NCBI GenBank assembly: GCA_945949395.1
Contig: CAMFEK010000004.1
Coordinates: forward strand, 1-64,000
Direction of reading: 5' to 3'
Source: an uncultured Clostridia bacterium
Lineage (GTDB): Bacteria; Bacillota; Clostridia; Christensenellales; Borkfalkiaceae
Length of the DNA stretch: 64,000 nt
Positions 60,033 to 64,000 of the stretch are shown here, piece by piece. The translations under genes were made by a program, and so were the position numbers. Position 1 is the stretch's first letter, and each line of letters starts with the position of its first letter. A model generated the notes under the pieces. It ran no database searches. It had not been told where the DNA came from and was given only the letters and a program-made list of their open reading frames with translations.

Positions 60033-60728
60033 ATGTTGGAAATTTTCTATGCCGTCCTCGGACGGCTTTTCTTTTTTACGGGTGCCTTTCAAAACGCTTA
60101 CCCCAAACCGCTCACGAAGGAAGAGGAAGAAAAATATCTCGCGCTTGCCAAGGCGGGCGATAAGCACGCCAAGGATATGCTCGTCAAACACAATATGCGG
60201 CTCGTTGCGCATATCGTAAAAAAATACAACGGGGCGGCGGAAATGGACGACATGATTTCCGTTGGCAGTATCGGGCTCATCAAGGCAATCAACTCCTACG
60301 AGGCGGGGCGCGGAACCCGCCTTGCAACGTACACCGCGCGCTGTATCGAAAACGAAATTTTAATGCTCATTCGCGCGGGAAAAAAGCACAAAAACGACGT
60401 TTCGCTCGGTGACCCCGTGGGAACGGATAAGGACGGGAACGAGCTTACCATTATCGATTTGTTGTTCGAAAAGGAAGATAAGGTTTTTGCGGGAGTGGAG
60501 CGTTCGCTCATGCAGGAAAAGTTTTTGCGCGCCGTAAAGGAGCTCTTAACCGAACGGGAAATGCAAATTATTTGTTTGCGCTATGCCCTCGTTACCGACG
60601 TTCCGCTCACGCAGCGGGAAGTCGCGCGGAAAATGAAAATTTCGCGTTCTTACGTTTCGCGGATTGAAAAGCGCGCGCTCGAAAAACTGCGCGAGGGCTT
60701 AAAGCGGGAATCCTTTTTATCGGAATAG
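60033..60728 (+). CDS. sigK: RNA polymerase sporulation sigma factor SigK
   Basis: The ATG at 60033 is placed by GAGGTG six bases upstream. The 231-residue protein has a hydrophobic pro-sequence-like start (MLEIFYAVLGRLFFFTG), region 2 (KHNMRLVAHIVKKY, DDMISVGSIGLIKAI, ATYTARCIENEILM) and region 4 (REVARKMKISRSYVSRIEKRA). SigK drives late mother-cell genes during endospore formation. The gene is uninterrupted, without a skin-type insertion. It suggests the host descends from spore formers. Its place between repeats and gene fragments argues that the right part of the 44.6-63.1 kb segment is not purely mobile DNA. Confidence 0.93.
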   Translation: MLEIFYAVLGRLFFFTGAFQNAYPKPLTKEEEEKYLALAKAGDKHAKDMLVKHNMRLVAHIVKKYNGAAEMDDMISVGSIGLIKAINSYEAGRGTRLATYTARCIENEILMLIRAGKKHKNDVSLGDPVGTDKDGNELTIIDLLFEKEDKVFAGVERSLMQEKFLRAVKELLTEREMQIICLRYALVTDVPLTQREVARKMKISRSYVSRIEKRALEKLREGLKRESFLSE

Positions 60729-60815
60729 TGAGATGTCATAGCGAGGCGCCGCTTATTGTCATTTCGCCCCGCCAAAGGCGGCACGAGCCGAAGGCGAAGT
60801 AGAGTAGCGTCCCAC

Positions 60816-61105
60816 GGTCATCCTGAACCCCCTTGTGGGGTGTAAGGAACGCAATGACGGAATAGCGTATCGTTGCGCGGTTTGACATATGCCGCGCCGA
60901 TCGCGTCAGGATCCCAAATTACGAAGTTCGAATATACCCCGAGGGATTCTTCAATCGTTCGCGTTGCTCGCTCAATCAGAATGACCGAAAAAAGGGGCGG
61001 AAAAGCGAATTTTCCTCTTGGCTTCCCCCTTTCCCAATGATGGGAAGGGGGAAGCTGTCCGCGTTTTTTGCGGACTGATGAGGGTTCACCTTGTGAAAGG
61101 AGCCC
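60816..61105. repeat. Dispersed composite repeat, copy C
   Basis: The core from GGATCCCAAATTACG (60909) to ATGACCGAAA (60990) is a more diverged copy of A and B. The CTTCCCCCTTTCCCAAT...GGGAAGGGGGAAG module (61023-61055) follows as an inverted repeat. Similarity stops where the hsdR fragment begins. Confidence 0.7.
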
Positions 61106-61108
61106 CCT

Positions 61109-61420
61109 AGTATCATCGACAAAGTGAATGAACACTTCGCTGGCGAATTCAGCGACGGTGACAGGGTAATCGTTGAAAGCATCTTCCAAATGTTTATGAA
61201 CGATAAAGATGCGCAGAAGTTCAAGAGGCTAGCAAACGAGAATCCGATCGAGATGTTTATGCAGTCGTTGTTCCCTGACAAGTTCAAAGATATTGCAACC
61301 CAATGCTGGGTCGAGAATTCTGAGGCATATCAAAAGTTGTTCAATAACGCCGAGTTCTATCAGGTCGTAATGGAGTCTTTGGCTCGCGAGCTTTATCGTT
61401 CGTGGAATAAGAAATCTTAG
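61109..61420 (+). pseudogene. hsdR: C-terminal fragment of type I restriction subunit HsdR
   Basis: The frame SIIDKVNEHFAGEFSDGDRV, ENPIEMFMQSLFPDKFKD and EAYQKLFNNAEFYQVVMES resembles the helical C-terminal end of HsdR motor/nuclease subunits. No RBS or start is present and the DNA upstream is dispersed repeat. The gene is cut off on its 5' side. No HsdM or HsdS is nearby. Confidence 0.75.
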
Positions 61421-61540
61421 AAAGTCACAAAACGCCGAACAAAAACGCCTCAAAACGCCGAACAAAAATGCCTCAAATCACCGAAAACAAAGTTGACAGA
61501 TTGAATCCCTTGTGCTATAATCAAAGCAAGGAGTGATAAG

Positions 61541-62812
61541 ATGAAGGAATATAAAAGACGAATTGCAGATAAATTGTTAATAGATGCGTTGGAAGCAAAG
61601 GGCGCTGTGTTGATAGAGGGACCTAAATGGTGCGGTAAGACAACTACAGCGGAACAGTTTGCTAAAAGCGTTATCTATATGCAGGATCCTTCTAAAAAGG
61701 ATCAGTATATCCAAATGGCATCTATCAGCCCGAATTATTTGTTACAGGGTGAAGTTCCGCATTTGATCGATGAATGGCAACTTGCACCTTCACTTTGGGA
61801 TAGTATTCGTTATGAGGTTGACCGCCGTGACGAATTTGGCCAATTCATTTTAACAGGCTCGGCTGTTCCTCCTAAAAAAGACGAAACTTCACATACGGGA
61901 ACGGGTAGAATTTCAAGAATTAAAATGAGCCCGATGACTCTTTATGAATCGGGAGATTCAAACGGAAGTGTATCCCTTCAAGAACTCTTTAATGGAAACA
62001 GAGAAATTTCAGGGATCAATGAGTCCACGATAGAAACACTAGCTTTTTTAGTTTGCAGAGGCGGTTGGCCAAAAGCGATAGGACAGAAAGAAAGTGTGGC
62101 TCTTCGTCAGGCGATCGATTATTATGACGGGCTTACATCCTCGGATATATCAAGAGTAGACGGTGTTTCTAGAAGTGAGGAAAGGGTCAAGAGATTGCTT
62201 CGTTCTTATGCTCGAAATATCTGTACACAGATAAAGAATGTTGAATTAAAAAAGGATATAATGGTGAATGATTCCTCTTCCTTGAATGAAGATACCGTTG
62301 TTTCTTATATCGATGCTCTTAAGAAACTATATGTCGTTGCCGATATACCTGCTTGGAATCCTAACCTTCGTTCCAAAGCGGCAGTTAGAACTTCAGATAC
62401 CAGACAGTTTATCGACTCCTCGATTGCAACGGCAGCATTAGGTATCGGACCACAGGATCTGATCAACGATCTAAACACTTTTGGCTTTATGTTTGAGTCA
62501 ATGTGTGATCGAGATTTACGAGTATATGCTCAGTATTTGGATGGTAATCTTTATCATTATAGAGATAGTAATAATTTGGAATGTGATGCCGTTATCCATT
62601 TGAGAAATGGAAATTGGGCAGCGTTTGAGGTCAAGCTTGGCATCGATAAAATCGATGAAGGCGCGAAACATCTCTTGAAATTGGCAGAACTGATTGACGA
62701 AGAGAAGATGAAGAAACCATCATTCTTGATGGTTATCTCGGGAACGGTACCTTTTGCCTACCGTCGTCCCGACGGTGTATACGTGTGCCCGATTACCTGC
62801 TTGAAATATTGA
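61541..62812 (+). CDS. AAA ATPase of the AAA_14/DUF4143 family
   Basis: AAGGAGTGATAAG precedes the ATG. The 423-residue protein has a Walker A variant (GPKWCGKTTTAEQF), a Walker B-like strand (HLIDEWQLAP), an arginine/sensor region (FILTGSAVPP), and the DUF4143 C-terminus. That ends in a nuclease-like fold pattern (LECDAVIHLRNGNWAAFEVKLG, with Asp/Glu/Lys as in PD-(D/E)xK). Proteins of this family are common in gut bacteria; their role is unsettled. The gene is monocistronic. Confidence 0.88.
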   Translation: MKEYKRRIADKLLIDALEAKGAVLIEGPKWCGKTTTAEQFAKSVIYMQDPSKKDQYIQMASISPNYLLQGEVPHLIDEWQLAPSLWDSIRYEVDRRDEFGQFILTGSAVPPKKDETSHTGTGRISRIKMSPMTLYESGDSNGSVSLQELFNGNREISGINESTIETLAFLVCRGGWPKAIGQKESVALRQAIDYYDGLTSSDISRVDGVSRSEERVKRLLRSYARNICTQIKNVELKKDIMVNDSSSLNEDTVVSYIDALKKLYVVADIPAWNPNLRSKAAVRTSDTRQFIDSSIATAALGIGPQDLINDLNTFGFMFESMCDRDLRVYAQYLDGNLYHYRDSNNLECDAVIHLRNGNWAAFEVKLGIDKIDEGAKHLLKLAELIDEEKMKKPSFLMVISGTVPFAYRRPDGVYVCPITCLKY

Positions 62813-63056
62813 TTGGAGGATAGTAGGTGCGACCAAAACCCCGCCAAAAATGATTTTCTGCGCACTAATTTTTGAAATTATCATTTTTTCAGTGAAAAAT
62901 AGTGTGCGCAAATCAATGTTATCGTGATAACAGATTGATAACAAAAATTTAGCGAAAAGAAAATAACCTCGATAATATGGATAAAATACCCGCAAAAAGA
63001 GGCTTAAAACGCTATCTATCATGGGATTTTGAGCGATTTTTACAAAAATAGTGCTT
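62813..63056. other. AT-rich noncoding stretch before attachment site 3
   Basis: No gene is supported. The sequence has several GATAAC/TTATC motifs (62929-62960) that could be recombinase or regulator binding sites. Confidence 0.35.
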
Positions 63057-63084
63057 GAGTGGGAATAATCGCGTGTGGCTTTGA
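63057..63084 (+). other. Attachment-like site 3 (guaA-type core)
   Basis: GAGTGGGAATAAT, five bases, GTGGCTTTGA repeats the core found at the guaA 3' end and at 44598. The guaA coding part further upstream is not present. A terminator-like hairpin and a 26-base block shared with site 1 follow. Confidence 0.7.
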
Positions 63085-63133
63085 AGTGTGAATAATTCAC
63101 AAGAATCAACCAAAAAACCATTCAAAATAAGGT

Positions 63134-63169
63134 AAAATCCCGATAAATTTAGGTTTATCGGGGTTTTTT
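63134..63169 (+). terminator. Terminator-like hairpin next to attachment site 3
   Basis: CCCGATAAA ... TTTATCGGG stem followed by six T residues. Confidence 0.75.
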
Positions 63170-63221
63170 GTCGCAGATTATCATATTGAAAATGGTATCA
63201 AGGCGTGCCAATGCCTTTCGT

Positions 63222-63247
63222 CGTACATTTTTCGTACAATTCTCGTT
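63222..63247. repeat. 26-base block shared with the DNA right of attachment site 1
   Basis: CGTACATTTTTCGTACAATTC and TCGTT match 26749-26774 with one visible mismatch. Each contains two CGTACA repeats 11 bases apart. It may be an arm-type binding site or the remnant of a shared gene end. Confidence 0.6.
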
Positions 63248-63422
63248 CATTTTTTATAAAGGATTGAATCGAAAAGCTTCTCTTGTTGTGATCAAGCCGT
63301 GACAAGAGAAGTTTTCTTCGTGTAGCCATGTTCGATTTATTACATTTACATGTAATTACTTTTTTTTAATATTTTGTATAATGAGATATCAAAAAATAAT
63401 TAAAAGATTTAATGAGGTTTAC

Positions 63423-63479
63423 ATGATGGAAATAACAAAAAATGAATTTATAATTGAATCTCTTTCTAAAAGGTTTTGA
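63423..63479 (+). pseudogene. Short truncated open frame after site 3
   Basis: A -10 (TATAAT, about 63376) and a weak GAGG precede MMEITKNEFIIESLSKRF, then a stop. DNA after the stop still reads as protein in another frame (NDIVVATDELREFEKQS). It is probably a gene reduced to its ends by deletion; not recognised. Confidence 0.35.
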
Positions 63480-63538
63480 ACGATATAGTTGTCGCGACGG
63501 ACGAATTGCGGGAATTTGAGAAACAATCCTGATATAGG

Positions 63539-64000
63539 TTAGTTTATCGAGTCGTGCGTGGAGGCGCCCGGAGAAGAAAGCATATTATGATAGGCGCGGT
63601 AAAAGCTGGAAACGCTGTTAAATCCGCATTGAAATGCTAACTCGATAATACTTTTTTCGTTGTTTTCGGGAAGATTTTTCAATGCGAGCACATGCTGGAT
63701 GCGAACGTTATTAATAAAATTCCGGATATCGATTTTTATATAGCGACCGAATAATCTACTCAAAGATAAAGGGGCGTAATGGAAATGCTCGGCAAGTGAG
63801 GAAAGCGTAATCGGTTGATTGTAATTATCATAAATATATTGAATAATCTGCGGCAGGACTGAAAACCCTTTCTTTTTGACGGAATCAGGTCTAACGTGAA
63901 CGCCATATTCGGACGTGATGAGGTGAAGAAACATATTGGTATAAGAGTAACATTCCAAAGGAGAAAAAGTATTATTTTTCTTGGAGAGAAAAGTCATATA
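63539..64000 (-). CDS. AraC-family regulator, N-terminus outside window
   Basis: The minus-strand frame is open to the window edge. The visible 152 residues contain a linker and a complete AraC DNA-binding domain with two helix-turn-helices (ITLSSLAEHFHYAPLSLSRL and IIELAFQCGFNSVSSFYRAY). The sensor domain lies beyond 64000. Its target genes are not in the window. Confidence 0.85.
   Translation of the reverse strand, partial: YMTFLSKKNNTFSPLECYSYTNMFLHLITSEYGVHVRPDSVKKKGFSVLPQIIQYIYDNYNQPITLSSLAEHFHYAPLSLSRLFGRYIKIDIRNFINNVRIQHVLALKNLPENNEKSIIELAFQCGFNSVSSFYRAYHNMLSSPGASTHDSIN

Noticed and set aside
1..64000. CRISPR arrays, tRNA and rRNA genes
   Set aside because: No regularly spaced repeat array and no recognisable tRNA or rRNA sequence was seen; a dedicated search (tRNAscan, Infernal, CRISPR finder) would settle it.

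Overview
The window looks like chromosomal DNA of a low-to-mid GC anaerobic Bacillota (Clostridia), most likely a gut lineage of the Christensenellales/Borkfalkia type. The grounds are strong AGGAGG-type ribosome binding sites, consensus TTGACA/TATAAT promoters, an intact sporulation-type sigma factor (SigK), a remnant of anaerobic ribonucleotide reductase, and many membrane-bound sugar-active proteins. The exact taxon cannot be fixed from the sequence alone. No tRNA, rRNA or CRISPR array was recognised.

Layout. 1-5.1 kb: the end of a membrane-anchored family 3 glycoside hydrolase (GH3) operon with a four-helix partner protein, an IS3 remnant, an esterase lipoprotein and a deletion-made chimera of a GH3 and that partner. 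5.2-26.6 kb: mostly ordinary chromosome. It holds an OmpR-type two-component operon flanked by paralogous small membrane proteins, a UPF0371/DUF1846 protein, a GH36 alpha-galactosidase, a UDP-sugar pyrophosphorylase, an MBL-fold hydrolase, a MarR/aldehyde dehydrogenase operon with a decayed alcohol dehydrogenase, lepA, an alkyltransferase-domain gene, hemW and guaA. 26.6-44.6 kb: a stretch bounded on the left by the 3' end of guaA and on the right by a second copy of that 3' end. It carries a TauE/SafE permease, a tiny peptide transcript, a SASA-type esterase, two LytTR response regulators with a GHKL kinase, and two large GH3 operons with lipoproteins and an SGNH hydrolase. 44.6-63.1 kb: a visibly AT-rich mobile segment (an unusual pair of large tyrosine-recombinase-like genes, a canonical integrase, an excisionase-like gene, an XRE repressor with operators, fragments of IS256 and other genes), then an AraC-regulated GH3 operon, sigK, an hsdR remnant and an AAA ATPase, ending at a third guaA-type attachment core. 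63.1-64 kb: start of another AraC-type regulator.

How the genes work together. The dominant theme is a cell-surface carbohydrate system: GH3 enzymes whose two catalytic domains are in reversed order and which carry hydrophobic segments at both ends. Each complete module is paired with, or in one case fused to, a small four-helix membrane protein, and is accompanied by esterases and lipoproteins. Seven promoters in this system, including those of the LytTR regulators themselves, share an 18-bp element (consensus about AAAnCGACcGATTTTGcC) that starts 24-25 bp upstream of the -35 hexamer. This points to one regulon driven by the LytTR/GHKL genes at 30.0-32.9 kb. The second theme is insertion at the 3' end of guaA, with three attachment-like cores spaced about 18 kb apart.
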